DNA of 64,000 nt from Cranoglanis bouderius (GCA_023630585.1 CM042565.1:3743013-3807012), one strand, 5' to 3'. Numbered from the stretch's first letter, positions 23,126-33,240 are shown. Notes: generated from the sequence alone by a model not told the origin. A program made the numbers and translations.

Positions 23126-23171
23126 TGCAAGAGCATTAAATATTATGCTATTTTAGCATAATATTTAATGA

Positions 23172-23724
23172 TCCAGGTGTCATGATCCAGTCTGGTTATG
23201 ATTCGATTCACGATACTGGCTTCACAATTCGATTCAATTTCATTAAATTTTAATGAAGAAAAATGATGACTGAAGAGACCTTTTTTTATTTATGAATCAT
23301 AAACAATTCAAAATATTGTGCATTTTTGTCTGTATAAAACTAAATAAATCAAAAACTGCTATGAACAGAGTTTTATGATAATAAACAAAATGTACTATAG
23401 GTTCACCAAATCTTAAATTTTCCCAAAAATTTGATTGAATAATTAAAGTCTCTGACTCGGGGAAAATGACTGAAACATTAGGAGCTCCATAGCTCATCAT
23501 TTTATCCACAAATAGAGCTCCAAAGCCGGCTAAAATGTCTGTACCCTTCACAAAAGAATGTGATCAAGTAACCAGCGTGCTCTCTATGGGAACTCTCGTA
23601 TTCAAACAGTGCAATTGCATTAAATGCATAATTAATAGAATGCAGATTTTTTAATTAATAGAATGCTGATTGCACATTATCACATTTTTGCATCAAGATG
23701 CATCGTGTCACGTTACACCTCTAG
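23172..23724. mobile_element. hAT-like non-autonomous fragment
   Basis: The right end reads CGTGTCACGTTACACCTCTA, the inverse of a TAGAGGTGTAACG hAT-type terminus common in fish. The left edge (CCAGGTGTCATGATCCAG) is a degraded counterpart. The interior has ATTCGATTCA blocks and no transposase motif. Confidence 0.5.
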
Positions 23725-24795
23725 CTATTTACCCTCAAAGCCCTTTTAAAAACTACAATTATTGACTTCACTATCTTTGACAATGGTCTATCATTTTATT
23801 TGTCTGGAAGTAAGATCTCTAAAACTGCATTATTATTATATTATCGTATCGAAACATAGACATATGCTAATACCTGATGCCTTTTTAAGGATGCTGTACA
23901 TTTACATTTCCTCATTTGGCAGACCTTGCTCAACAGTGACACCTTGGCAGTACAAGGATTCAAACTCGCATGCTTCCATTCAGTAGTCCAGAGGCCTAAC
24001 TACTTATTACTAGTCAGCTAGTGTTATTCAAAGTAGACTGGCTCTGTGTTGTGTTCCACATTAGCTACAGAGTTCTGTTCTGCATTTAAAGTCAGAAGAC
24101 TGAAGAGGAATTCAAATTGTGATTTTTGTTTGCAGCAAATCATTAATTAGCCCTCTTTCAAAATCTTACAAAATGTTCTTTTGCTTTAATGGACCCTTAA
24201 CACTTTGGTACTCCTTTGCTTAAACTGGAGCAAGTCCAGCTAATCCAGGCTTGTTCTTGGACATGTCGTTAAAACCTTCCAGCTGCTGAAGACAATGCAT
24301 TTCCATCTGTCATTAACCTAGGATTTTATCACCATTAAGTTATAAGGAGTTTCAGTGCTTGCTTTATTTTCAGTTCATTTCAGTGGAGCTGCCAGCTCAT
24401 CCACAGGAGTCTATTTTAAGAACTGGTATGTCCTTAAATAGAGTAACATGATACACATATTGTGCAACCCCTACCTTCAACAGCAGAATTTAACAGCATT
24501 TTGACTGCCTCCGAGAGTCAATATAAGCAGAAGGACAATTCAAAATCTACTATACTATAAACAACAACTATCAATAAATCAATAACTATAACCAGGGCAA
24601 GGGTCAGAAAACAAAACTTACATGAACTAGGTAGTTGGCGAGACTTCATTAAGCAGGAAGTGGAACCAAATGTTACTATAGAACTGAAGTAGTATTCAGG
24701 AGACAGCCACCCCTGCTGGCAAGGAGGGGTACTGTAGCATAACTGATCTCCTGAAGCAGTATAGCCCTTCCCAAGCACTTAATGCAGCTAAGACA
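23725..24795. other. Intergenic stretch with a SINE-like scrap
   Basis: Around 23905-23990 the sequence ATTTGGCAGACCTTGCTCAA resembles a common fish repeat core (TTTGGCAGACGC...TCCAGAG). The rest shows no recognisable features. Confidence 0.35.
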
Positions 24796-24799
24796 GGCC

Positions 24800-24915
24800 T
24801 AGATCACCCACCCCTAAGCTCTGGAATAGTATAAGTATAAACAAGCTATATATGTATGTTTAAATAGAGATTGAAAACATACTTGTTTAACCTGGCCAAG
24901 TCAAAACGATTGGGT
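24800..24915 (+). pseudogene. Non-LTR retrotransposon 3' coding tail (fossil)
   Basis: CTCTGGAATAG followed by a segment reading FK*RLKTYLFNLAKSKRLG resembles the carboxyl end of many fish LINE ORF2 proteins (a short LKTYLFxLAF-type motif). Only the last 30 or so codons are discernible, with stops. Low to moderate confidence. Confidence 0.35.
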
Positions 24916-24934
24916 CTTTTTTCCATTGTGTGTT

Positions 24935-25085
24935 AGCATTTACAGCAGAATTTGGATGCCCTTATCCAGAGCAATTTGCAGAAATGCTTTGAAGTCTCTA
25001 TCAATAAATGCATCCTGATACTGGTTCACTAGGCTACGGAATAAGAATACCATCAGTCTAAAAACTCTGTTGGGGAGGTAATATA
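24935..25085. repeat. Dispersed fish repeat fragment
   Basis: TTTGGATGCCCTTATCCAGA followed by GCAATTTGCAGAAATGCTTT and TACTGGTTCACTAGGCTACG matches a repeat consensus I recognise from other fish sequence (TTTGGCAGACGCCCTTATCC...). Probably SINE-related; boundaries uncertain. Confidence 0.5.
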
Positions 25086-25089
25086 GTAA

Positions 25090-26122
25090 GAAAAACACAG
25101 ACAACACATTTATTTATTAATTTTTAATGAAAAGTGTTAATTTAAGTACTTTAGCATGGCCAACCTCCACATTATATTGTCAGTTTAATTACGTGATACA
25201 AGATGTGTATGTGTAAACAGTAAAGCCTTGTCTGAAATCTCTGGGAACTCACATTTAGTGAGTGCACGAAAAATGCATCATCGTAACCTGTTATCTTAAA
25301 AAGTCAAATATGAAAACTTCATGGAAAAACAGGAGTGCTAATTGTGATATTGAAAGCTGACAAGTTTATTAATCTTTCTTTTCAGTAAATTTACCTAGTG
25401 ATTCATACTGTATGCTTTTGCTTAAACTGGGCATGTGACCATGTCTGTACAGTGCAGACATAGCTTTGCTCCCACGAGATATCAGCAATAAAACAGTTCA
25501 ATATCTCTAAAGCTATACCAAAAAATTCACTGTGTTTTATATTTTCTCTGAACATTAATGGACTATAACACTATTTGACTGTGTGATCAGTCCAAAATTG
25601 TGGATAACTGTGGATTTGCTTAAATGTTTAAAAGCTCTTTTCAAAGGTCTTAGAGGTCTGGTTATATGAATGTGTTCTGACATATGGACTGAAGTACTCG
25701 AGCCTCACTGAAGTAAAAAGGTCAAAGGCCATATTGGGTATATGCATTAGTGAAACAACAGAGAGCCTGATAGCCATGAATAAAATATTGTAAAGCATAA
25801 AAAACCAAGGATTTCAGCTCCCAAACCCAGGGGAAAACAGAGCAGAGGAATAGATGCATTATATATTGTGTGAGTGTGTCTGTGTGAGTGAGTGTCTGTG
25901 TATGTCTATGATATCTAGCAAGTTTAGACTCTTTTTTTTCTAACAAAATTTGTAAACTTGTTGCAAATTATTGGAACAAACTCCCAGTGTTTACAGGGAT
26001 ACAATGCCCTAGCTATTATTTTGCTTAACGTTGTTCTGCATCCTTCTTGTCAGCACTATGTTTCCAGCAAGATGTGAAATAACCACAAGTATTGAATTTG
26101 TAATTCAAAGCTGACTGGGCCT
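25090..26122. other. Intergenic stretch, nothing recognised
   Basis: AT-rich unique-looking sequence. A GTGAGTGTGTCTGTGTGAGT-type run lies at about 25869-25905. No gene seen. Confidence 0.5.
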
Positions 26123-26342
26123 GTACCACTTGGGGAGGGGCGGAACCACTTGTGGATGGGCTGGACCATTGGGTAAAGGGCTGAACTATTGGGCAAGGGC
26201 TACAAAACTTGGGAAGGAGCTAGACCATTTGGGGATGGGCTAGACCACTTGGGGAGGGGCTGGACCATTTGGGGAGTGGCTGGACCACTTGGAGAGGGGC
26301 TGGGCCACTGGGGGAGGGGTTGGACCACTTATGAAGGGACCG
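26123..26342. repeat. Minisatellite, about 11 copies of a 20-bp unit
   Basis: The unit is close to GGACCACTTGGGGAGGGGCT. Copies are head to tail at an almost constant 20-bp period with point differences (CATTTGGGGATGGGC, CACTTGTGGATGGGC, CACTGGGGGAGGGGT). The G-rich + strand has many GGGG runs. The 72-codon frame across the array (repeating G-W-T/D-H-L-G themes) simply reads the repeat. Confidence 0.95.
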
Positions 26343-28276
26343 AATTTATCATATATTTTATGATCTGCTTGTGCTTACAATGTCCGATTGTTCTTTCTCT
26401 AATGTAAATATTAGCACATTGTAGTTTAATAGCAGTGAAACCATAGAGTGTTGAGTGTGCTGGTCAGTGGGAACAAGTGTATGACTTTATGCCCTGAGTC
26501 TAGACAAAAGCTAGCCAAGCTGCCCTGCTGACCTACATGCAGCATTTACTACACCACTTACTCCATTCAGAGAGGGATGGAAGGGATGAGAAAACAGGGG
26601 GAAGGAGGGAAGTCAGAAAGTGGGAGACACATTAAAAAAAAAAATGCAAGAAAGAACATGTATGTATACATGAGAGATAGAGATAGCGGTTGAAAGATGA
26701 CTGAAATTGCAAGGGTGATGACGAAGAAAATACTAATCCTTATTTACAGACATTTCAAAAATTACTGTAGCAACACTTTAGAGAATTATTGAAGTACTGC
26801 TTAAAAACTAACTTTGTGTGAATAAATCTGCTTTAGTGTAATTTCTGTATATGTAGCATAGAGAATAAAACAATCAAAAATGAATACCAACAAAATTGAT
26901 CTTATGTATCTCGCATATGCAGGCACAATTCCCAACTCCTCACACTCACACACAGGAAAATATCGACAGGAAAAGGGTTGAATGCTGAATGAAATCCAGC
27001 TGAGTCACATTCATATTTATGATGATCTTGAGCCTGCAACCACATCTCTCCTGTGCAATATTGTAACTTGATAATAATGTATTATATGTGTAATCTTAGA
27101 CATGTTTAAACTCATAGGAGAAAGAATCATCTCATGTGTGCCACAAGGCTAATTGACACAGAGTCCCATTTGCACTTTATTTTCCGTTCAATTATAGATT
27201 ATATATCCGTCCCATTCACACGTGCACAAGCACATATACAGAAACACATACACACACCTACAGAAATATGTCTGGTGGCTTGGGGCACGGGGCTTTTCAT
27301 TCCCTGTGATTAGAATGAAGAGTGATAACAAGTGATCTGATCAGTTAAATGTTCCCTCTCTAAAATATTAATGGAACCTACAGTAAACACCTAAACCTAC
27401 ACCTAAGCACCTAGTAATATAATAATATAAATTCTCCTTTCAGGGATAAAACTTAAATCTACTTTTAAACCATTAAGGTTTAAGGTTTAAATATCAAATA
27501 TTCAGTGATATTTAGATTAGAGGACAAAAACGGGATTTGACTTCATCCTGGCACTAATGAAACCATGCTAGTGTACATGAGTTTGTTTAACAGTCTGTTT
27601 AGGGGCATTATCATTCAGCATAGTGAGACATCATGATGGAGCAGTCTTTGGTCTTTTACAATTCATTCCTATTTCAAATATCCACTCATACAAGATGGAC
27701 AACATTTATTACAATGATTATTTAGCAAATAATCAGTCAGTCACTGTGGGTCCATGGTCAGATATCAAAAACCTAAGTTTGTGTTCTGTTTTTTTCTCCA
27801 AATTTGTTCTTTAAATCATTTGGCCTGGGCTCCAAGGTTGCAAAAAGGCAGCCTTCCAATTACAAGTGAGATATTTTCATACTTTACATTTTTTATGGAG
27901 ACAGGGCCATTGAGGTCATGGGACAAGCATGCTGTGTGGCTATTAATTTTTTTTTTTATTCATAGTTGCCCAGCAGACATGTAGATTCAACACCCAGAAA
28001 AAAGAGGGAAAAAATCTACTCTTTATTGACTTTTAAATTAAATAAAAAATTAAATTAAAATTAAAAATGAATTTTAAAAAGTTTCATTTTGTGTATATGT
28101 TTAAACTTAATGCACTTCATGGTGGTGCGATGCACCTCAGTGTTCTAACTATTGTGCAAACTTCCAAATCCCATGGTCTGCTGCACTACACATATCGGAA
28201 TCATTTAATCTTTTCCGAATCAAGTATGTAAAAACTTACAAAAGTGTGCAAAATAAAGTTCAACACAAATTCGACA
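26343..28276. other. AT-rich intergenic stretch, nothing recognised
   Basis: A short purine-rich stretch lies at 26560-26700. No coding sequence, RNA gene or transposon end identified. Confidence 0.5.
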
Positions 28277-29745
28277 TACAGGCGCATCTCAATAAATTAG
28301 AATGTCGTGGAAAAGTTCATTTATTTCAGTAATTCAACTCAAATTGTGAAACTCGTGTATTAATAAATTCAATGCACACAGACTGAAGTAGTTTATGTCT
28401 TTGGTTCTTTTAATTGTGATGATTTTGGCTCACATTTAACAAAAACCCACCAATTCACTATCTCAACAAATTAGAATATGGTGACATGCCAATCAGCTAA
28501 TCAACTCAAAACACCTGCAAAGGTTTCCTGAGCCTTCAAAATGGTCTCTCAGTTTGGTTCACTAGGTAAGCCACAAACATTCATTGCCAAAGAAGCTGGC
28601 TGTTCACAGAGTGCTGTATCCAAACATGTTAACAGAAAGTTGAGTGGAAGGGAAAAGTGTGGAAGAAAAAGATGCACAACCAACCGAGAGAACCGCAGCC
28701 TTATGAGGATTGTCAAGCAAAATCGATTCAAGAATTTGAGTGAATTTCACAAGGAATGGACTGAGGCTGGGGTCAAGGCATCAAGAGCCACCACACACAG
28801 ACGTGTCAAGGAATTTGGCTACAGTTGTTGTAGTCCTCTTGTTAAGCCACTCCTGAACCACAGACAACGTCAGAGGCATCTCACCTGGGCTAAGGAGAAG
28901 AAGAACTGGACTGTTGCCCAGTGGTCCAAAGTCCTCTTTTCAGATGAGAGCAAGTTTTGCATTTCATTTGGAAACCAAGGTCCTAGAGTCTGGAGGAAGG
29001 GTGGAGAAGCTTATAGCCCAAATTGCTTGAAGTCCAGTGTTAAGTTTCCACAGTCTGTGATGATTTGGGGTGCAATATCATCTGCTGGTGTTGGTCCATT
29101 GTGTTTTTTGAAAACCAAAGTCACTGCACCCATTTACCAAAAAATTTTGGAACACTTCATGCTTCCTTCTGCTGACCAGCTTTTTGAAGATGCTGATTTC
29201 ATTTTCCAGCAGGATTTGGCACCTGCCCACACTGCCAAAAGCACCAAAAGTTGGTTAAATGACCATGGTGTTGGTGTGCTTAACTGGCCAGCAAACTCAC
29301 CACACCTGAACCCCATAGAGAATCTATGGGGTATTGTCAAGAGGAAAATGAGAAACAAGAGACCAAAAAATGCAGATGAGCTGAAGGCCACTGTCAAAGA
29401 AACCTGGGCTTCCATTGAGGCAGTAATTAAAGCAAAAGGAGCCCCTACCAAGTGTTGAGTACATGTACAGTAAATGAACATACTTTCCAGAAGGCCAACA
29501 ATTCACTAAAAATGTTTTTTTTTTTTTATTGGTCTTATGAAGTATTCTAATTTGTTGAGATAGTGAATTGGTGGGTTTTTGTTAAATGTGAGCCAAAATC
29601 ATCACAATTAAAAGAACCAAAGACTTAAACTACTTCAGTCTGTGTACATTGAATTTATTTAATACACGAGTTTCACAATTTGATTTGAATTACTGAAATA
29701 AATGAACTTTTCCACGACATTCTAATTTATTGAGATGCACCTATA
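28277..29745 (+). mobile_element. Tc1-like transposon, near-complete, with long inverted repeats
   Basis: Bounded by TA on both sides, giving a 1469-bp element including the TAs. The left end CAGGCGCATCTCAATAAATT continues into AGAATGTCGTGGAAAAGTTC. The right end mirrors this (GAACTTTTCCACGACATTCT to GAGATGCACCTA). The inverted similarity extends about 200 bp (AGTTTATGTCTTTGGTTCTT / AAGAACCAAAGACTTAAACT), so both long terminal repeats are present. It carries one open transposase frame and looks like one of the younger elements here. Confidence 0.95.
28541..29458 (+). CDS. Tc1-like transposase, 305 aa, all three catalytic residues present
   Basis: This is a DDE/D transposase that would bind the element's inverted repeats and move it by cut and paste at TA sites. 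The N-terminal half holds the paired-type helix-turn-helix (FIAKEAGCSQSAVSKHVNRK at about 15-33), then a basic GREKCGRKRCTT hinge. The catalytic domain has Asp135 (VLFSDESKF), Asp225 (IFQQDLAPAHTA) and Glu260 (HLNPIENLW), with 34 residues between the last two, the Tc1 DD34E spacing. The frame is uninterrupted from ATG 28541 to TGA 29456-29458. At 305 aa it is shorter than the usual 340. Part of the deficit is near the C-terminus, where KETWASI joins directly to EAVIKAKG; related proteins have about 15 residues between. It may be inactive for that reason. The start fits the family's length but no upstream signal confirms it. Confidence 0.9.
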   Translation: MVSQFGSLGKPQTFIAKEAGCSQSAVSKHVNRKLSGREKCGRKRCTTNRENRSLMRIVKQNRFKNLSEFHKEWTEAGVKASRATTHRRVKEFGYSCCSPLVKPLLNHRQRQRHLTWAKEKKNWTVAQWSKVLFSDESKFCISFGNQGPRVWRKGGEAYSPNCLKSSVKFPQSVMIWGAISSAGVGPLCFLKTKVTAPIYQKILEHFMLPSADQLFEDADFIFQQDLAPAHTAKSTKSWLNDHGVGVLNWPANSPHLNPIENLWGIVKRKMRNKRPKNADELKATVKETWASIEAVIKAKGAPTKC

Positions 29746-29934
29746 TAACTCTCCTGCTAGCTCAATACGCAGTCACCTCATGTTTAAACATATCAAGAGA
29801 AAATAAAGACATTAAAAAACACTGGCCAGTGACTTGCTGACTTTTGCAAGCATGATTTGCTACATAAGAAACTTTGTTAGAAGACAATAATAATCATATC
29901 GACATATACTATATAAATTCACGTAACAAGCTTA

Positions 29935-30415
29935 AATATGAATTGACCCCTCCAAAATACACTGAATACATTTAGGTTTCAGATCAAAAGATGAATATGA
30001 GATCATAGAGCAGAATTTCAGCTTTCATTTCCTGATATTTATGCCTTTATGTGTTAAACAACTTAGAACAGGGCAGCGTTTGTGGCAGATGGCCCAATTA
30101 TATTGGATATTGGAAGAAATATTGTTTCTGAAGACAGTTAGTGAGCCTGTTCCAGAAGCAGCCATGCAAGCCCAAGCCACGACACTACCTCCACCATGCT
30201 TGCCTGATGAGCTTCTATGTTTTGGATAATGAGCAGATCCATTCTTTCTCCACACTTTTCATCACTTTGGTAGAGTTTAATCTTGGTTCCAAAACATTTA
30301 AGGCTCATCTCTGTATTTCTTTGCAAATTTCAATCTGGCCATCTGATTCTTACTGCTCATGAGTGGTTTGCATCTTGTAGTATGGCCTCTATATTTCTGC
30401 ACTTGGAGTCTTTGT
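29935..30415 (-). mobile_element. Tc1-like transposon fragment
   Basis: Readable leader and coding scraps in reverse orientation, with no inverted ends preserved. AGATCAAAAGATGAATATGA and CAGAATTTCAGCTTTCATTT are elements I recognise from the 3' region of a fish Tc1 family. The fragment ends at the start of the older repeat at 30416. Confidence 0.7.
30025..30326 (-). pseudogene. Tc1-like transposase fragment
   Basis: On the minus strand the segments MSLKCFGTKIKLYQSDEKCG, then WRKNGSAHYPKH and KHGGGSVVAWACMAASGTGS, follow each other with a frame change. This is the middle of the catalytic domain, between the first and second catalytic Asp. The helix-turn-helix region, second Asp and NPIE block are missing, so the piece is non-functional. 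Confidence 0.75.
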
Positions 30416-30447
30416 CAGGGCCGTTTCTAGGCATAGGTGAACTAGGC

Positions 30448-32983
30448 CAGGTTCACAAACTTTTCAGCCCACGACCCCCAAAATAATGGTGCCAGTGACT
30501 CGCGACCCCCACTATCCTCGAGGAGGTTAAAGTATAGGCAACAAACGTTGCGCACAACGGCGCACACGCACTAATAGGCCTATCCAAACACAAGCATAAT
30601 TACAACACAAAAGAACACAACAGTCAAACAACCATAATATTATTTTATAGTAATTTACTCATTACTTTCATTTCAACAATAACCTCACCTAATGAGATGG
30701 GTGGGCACAATGCTTGGAGCACAGCAAGTCCATTCTTGGTTTAATTTTGGAGACCACCACTCGGAGATCATCCTCCACGTTTAGTCGCAGTCTGTATTTA
30801 TTTTTAACGTATGTGAGTGCCGAGAAAGTCTTTTCGCACAAGTAGGTAGTGCCAAACGGCATCAGTACATCCATAGCGGCCTTGGATAGCTGTGGGTACT
30901 CCCTCTCGACTGAAATCCAAAACTCATCCAGCGTCTTGGAATTAAAGTCTTTTTTTGTCTTTAAGGTTCGGTCGCTTGACAGTTCAACCAATGTGTCCTC
31001 CATGTCGGATGTCAGATGATTTGCCCTCGTTACAGTGAATGGTGATCTTATCCAGTCATATTGTTCTGGAGCTGGTACCTCTGGGAAATACCTGTTAGAG
31101 TGTTCCAGGAGGGTTTGAAGGTGTGTAGTGGCAGACCTCTTCACTATGTTAACATTCAGTTCATTTTCCTCCACGAATTCGTCCAGCTCAGAAAACATAT
31201 CAATCCTACCCATTTCAACTCGCTCAGTCCAGCGCTCAAGTTTTCTCGTGAATGCGTGGATTTTATCATTCAATGACATGATGCTTATGTTTTCACCTTG
31301 CAATGACATATTAAGTCCATTCAGTTTCTCAAATATGCAAGACAAATACGCTAGCCTTGTTGACCAGTCAGGATCAGTGAGGTGGTCAGCGAGCTGGGAT
31401 CCATGCTCCATCAGAAATAAGCGCACTTCATCCCGCAGTCCAAACAGGTGGCTGAGCACATTCCCTCGCGAAAGCCACCTGACTTCTGTATGGAACAGCA
31501 AGCACTCATCCTTCGATCCCAGTTCGTTACAGAGAGTGGCAAACAGCCTGATATTGAGTGGACGTGCTTTTATGTAGTTGACAATTTTTATCGCAGTCTC
31601 AAGAACATGTTTGAGTTCTGGGTCAAGTGTTTTGCTCGCTAGAGCTTCTCTATGTATAATACAATGTGTGAAATTTATGTGAGGCGCCACTTGTAAGACT
31701 CTTGCTTTAAGACCTTTCTTTTTCCCCAGCATTGCTCCAGCACACACACTGATGCACTCACCCCAAGACAGTCCCTCTTCTTTCAGTTCGCCATCAAGTT
31801 TTGTGAAAATGTCCTCGCCTGTGCACGTTCCCTCAAGCAGGGTGCAAAACAGAATGTCTTTGTTAAGTTCTCCGTCAAAACTGTATCTGACGAATACAAG
31901 CAGCTGGGGAGAGTTTGATACATCTGTGGATTCATCTAACTGTAAAGCATATTTCCCTTTCTTCACTCTGTCCACCAGCTGACACTTTATGTCTTGGGCC
32001 ATGTCGGAGGTGCGCTGGGCAATAGTCCCATTAGACAGAGGCATTGTTTCTAGCTCACGGGCCAGTTTATCCCCATGCATAGCCCGACTTATAGCTATAG
32101 CAGCGGGTCTGATAAGGGTTTCCCCGATCGTGTGTGGCATTTTTCCCTGTGCAATTAAATATGCCACCTTATGTGATGCCTGTTGAGCTTTGGCAGGGAT
32201 TGTTGTTTTTTTAGTTAGGACTTTCTTTTGGCCTTGCAACTCTTGCTCCTTTCGTCGGAAGTAATCTACTCGTTTAGCAGCAAGAGAGGGGTGCATGGTT
32301 TTCAAGTGTCGTGGCATTTTTACAGGCTTTAGGCTTTCATGTGCAAGCAGCTCAGTGCACACTACACATTGGGGATGTTGTACTTCATTGACGATGACGC
32401 ATGTGAATTCATAGTGGATAAATTTGTCTCGATACTTTCGACACTTGGAGGAAGGCTGATCCAACTGCTGATGGATGTCCTCTTTATGCAAACGCCAGGC
32501 TCTTTCCATACCTGAGGTCGATGGCGTTTCTGACGGTGGTGCTTCTCCGCTCTCCTCCACTGGCCTCTCTGCTGGCCTACCTGTGTTGTCATTGGTTGAA
32601 ATTAACCAACGTTTCAGTTCGACAAAAATAATATCTTTAGCTTAAAGCTAAAATTAAAAAATTATCTACGTGCACATGTCGGAATGTTTACGTGGTGCTG
32701 TAAATTGACCTGCTGTAACTGATGCTGTTGCTAATATGTCGTTAATCTGTCTTAATCACCTCAGGAGTCATGGTCGAGGGGAAGGAAAATCGAAAGGCTG
32801 ATGGCTTTTTTTTATTTGCATGGTTTTTATTTTTAATTTAACTAATATTTTCAGTATTTTGTTACAATTATGGATAAAATATGCTATTTCTAATCGTTTA
32901 AAAAAAAAATTATTTCTGGAAATCATCTCCTAGTTCAGTGGTTCTCAAAGTGGGGGTCACGACCCCCGGGGGGGGAACCACTG
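30448..32983 (-). mobile_element. Full-length hAT transposon with perfect 8-bp target duplication
   Basis: The 2536-bp element is flanked by AACTAGGC at 30440-30447 and 32984-32991, the 8-bp duplication expected for hAT. The left end reads CAGGTTCACAAACTTTTCAG with CACGACCCCC. The right end, read inward, is CAGTGGTTCCCCCCCC with GGGGGTCGTGACCCC. These match the hAT terminus pattern CAG...GGTTC...GACCCC. Next to the right terminus another terminus-like copy (CAGTGGTTCTCAAAG at 32937) lies in opposite orientation, forming a palindrome. One 623-codon ORF occupies most of the body. Confidence 0.93.
30689..32560 (-). CDS. hAT transposase (ZBED5-like), 623 aa, uninterrupted frame
   Basis: This is a hAT-superfamily transposase resembling vertebrate ZBED5/SCAND3-type proteins. 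The BED zinc finger has Cys65-x2-Cys68 and His85-x4-His90 (QHPQCVVC...RHLKTMH). The RNase H-like catalytic core starts with YALQLDESTDVS (Asp209, first catalytic residue). An inserted domain includes HCIIHREALASK (about 298-309) and EVRWLSRGNVL (about 358-368). The C-terminal hAT dimerisation region has YPQLSKAA and YLCEKTFSALTYVKNKYRLR. Length is normal for the family. One oddity: the conserved VC-TDG-A block that carries the second catalytic Asp reads ISVCAGAMLGKKKG (about 269-282), so three codons appear missing in frame (boundary 31741/31742). Without that Asp, transposition activity is doubtful though the frame is otherwise clean. The start at 32560 gives a short unstructured N-terminus; later Met codons are possible. 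Confidence 0.92.
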   Translation of the reverse strand: MEESGEAPPSETPSTSGMERAWRLHKEDIHQQLDQPSSKCRKYRDKFIHYEFTCVIVNEVQHPQCVVCTELLAHESLKPVKMPRHLKTMHPSLAAKRVDYFRRKEQELQGQKKVLTKKTTIPAKAQQASHKVAYLIAQGKMPHTIGETLIRPAAIAISRAMHGDKLARELETMPLSNGTIAQRTSDMAQDIKCQLVDRVKKGKYALQLDESTDVSNSPQLLVFVRYSFDGELNKDILFCTLLEGTCTGEDIFTKLDGELKEEGLSWGECISVCAGAMLGKKKGLKARVLQVAPHINFTHCIIHREALASKTLDPELKHVLETAIKIVNYIKARPLNIRLFATLCNELGSKDECLLFHTEVRWLSRGNVLSHLFGLRDEVRLFLMEHGSQLADHLTDPDWSTRLAYLSCIFEKLNGLNMSLQGENISIMSLNDKIHAFTRKLERWTERVEMGRIDMFSELDEFVEENELNVNIVKRSATTHLQTLLEHSNRYFPEVPAPEQYDWIRSPFTVTRANHLTSDMEDTLVELSSDRTLKTKKDFNSKTLDEFWISVEREYPQLSKAAMDVLMPFGTTYLCEKTFSALTYVKNKYRLRLNVEDDLRVVVSKIKPRMDLLCSKHCAHPSH

Positions 32984-32991
32984 AACTAGGC
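32928..32991. repeat. Palindromic hAT terminus
   Basis: CCTAGTTCAGTGGTTC and its exact reverse complement GAACCACTGAACTAGG lie about 30 bp apart around GGGGGTCACGACCCCC, which is itself an inverted repeat. The right arm overlaps the element end and the target duplication. Confidence 0.85.
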
Positions 32992-33240
32992 AGTCGCCTA
33001 GGGCGCCACCAGCTTGGGTGTGCCGATGAGCACCCCAACGTCCCTCCCTGAAGATTTTTTTTTTATCCCCGAATAATTCTCCACTTGGAGCAGTTTGTCA
33101 CTATGTAACTGAACGTCAGTAAAAGAAGACGGCAGTGTTGTAATTTTGTGATTCCGTGAATGAAGCGTTGTATTTTATCTTCATTGAATGAAGGCAAGAC
33201 AAATCAGACAGGGTTTACAGGAAAATATGTGGAAATACTG

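Larger units (their letters stand above)
30416..33228. repeat. Older hAT-like repeat interrupted by the hAT insertion at 30448-32983
   Basis: The piece 30416-30447 (CAGGGCCGTTTCTAGGCATA, GGTGAACTAGGC) and the piece from 32984 (AACTAGGCAGTCGCCTAGGG, GCGCCACC) join into one continuous sequence once the hAT element and one target copy are removed. The right piece to about 33228 is matched in inverted orientation at 45970-46140 (TCCACTTGGAGCAGTTTG / CAAACCGCTCCAAGTGGA-type). The CAGGGCC start suggests an old hAT-type terminus. Confidence 0.65.

Noticed and set aside
26123..26342. CRISPR-like array
   Set aside because: Direct repeats with no unique spacers; a eukaryotic minisatellite.
26189..26407. 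72-codon frame with repeated G-W-T and D-H-L-G themes that looks like a repeat protein
   Set aside because: The periodicity comes from the 20-bp minisatellite, whose period is not a multiple of three, so the peptide repeat is incidental.
31128..31577. 149-codon open frame antisense to the hAT transposase
   Set aside because: Ser-rich shadow frame with no family features; the sense strand encodes clear hAT domains.
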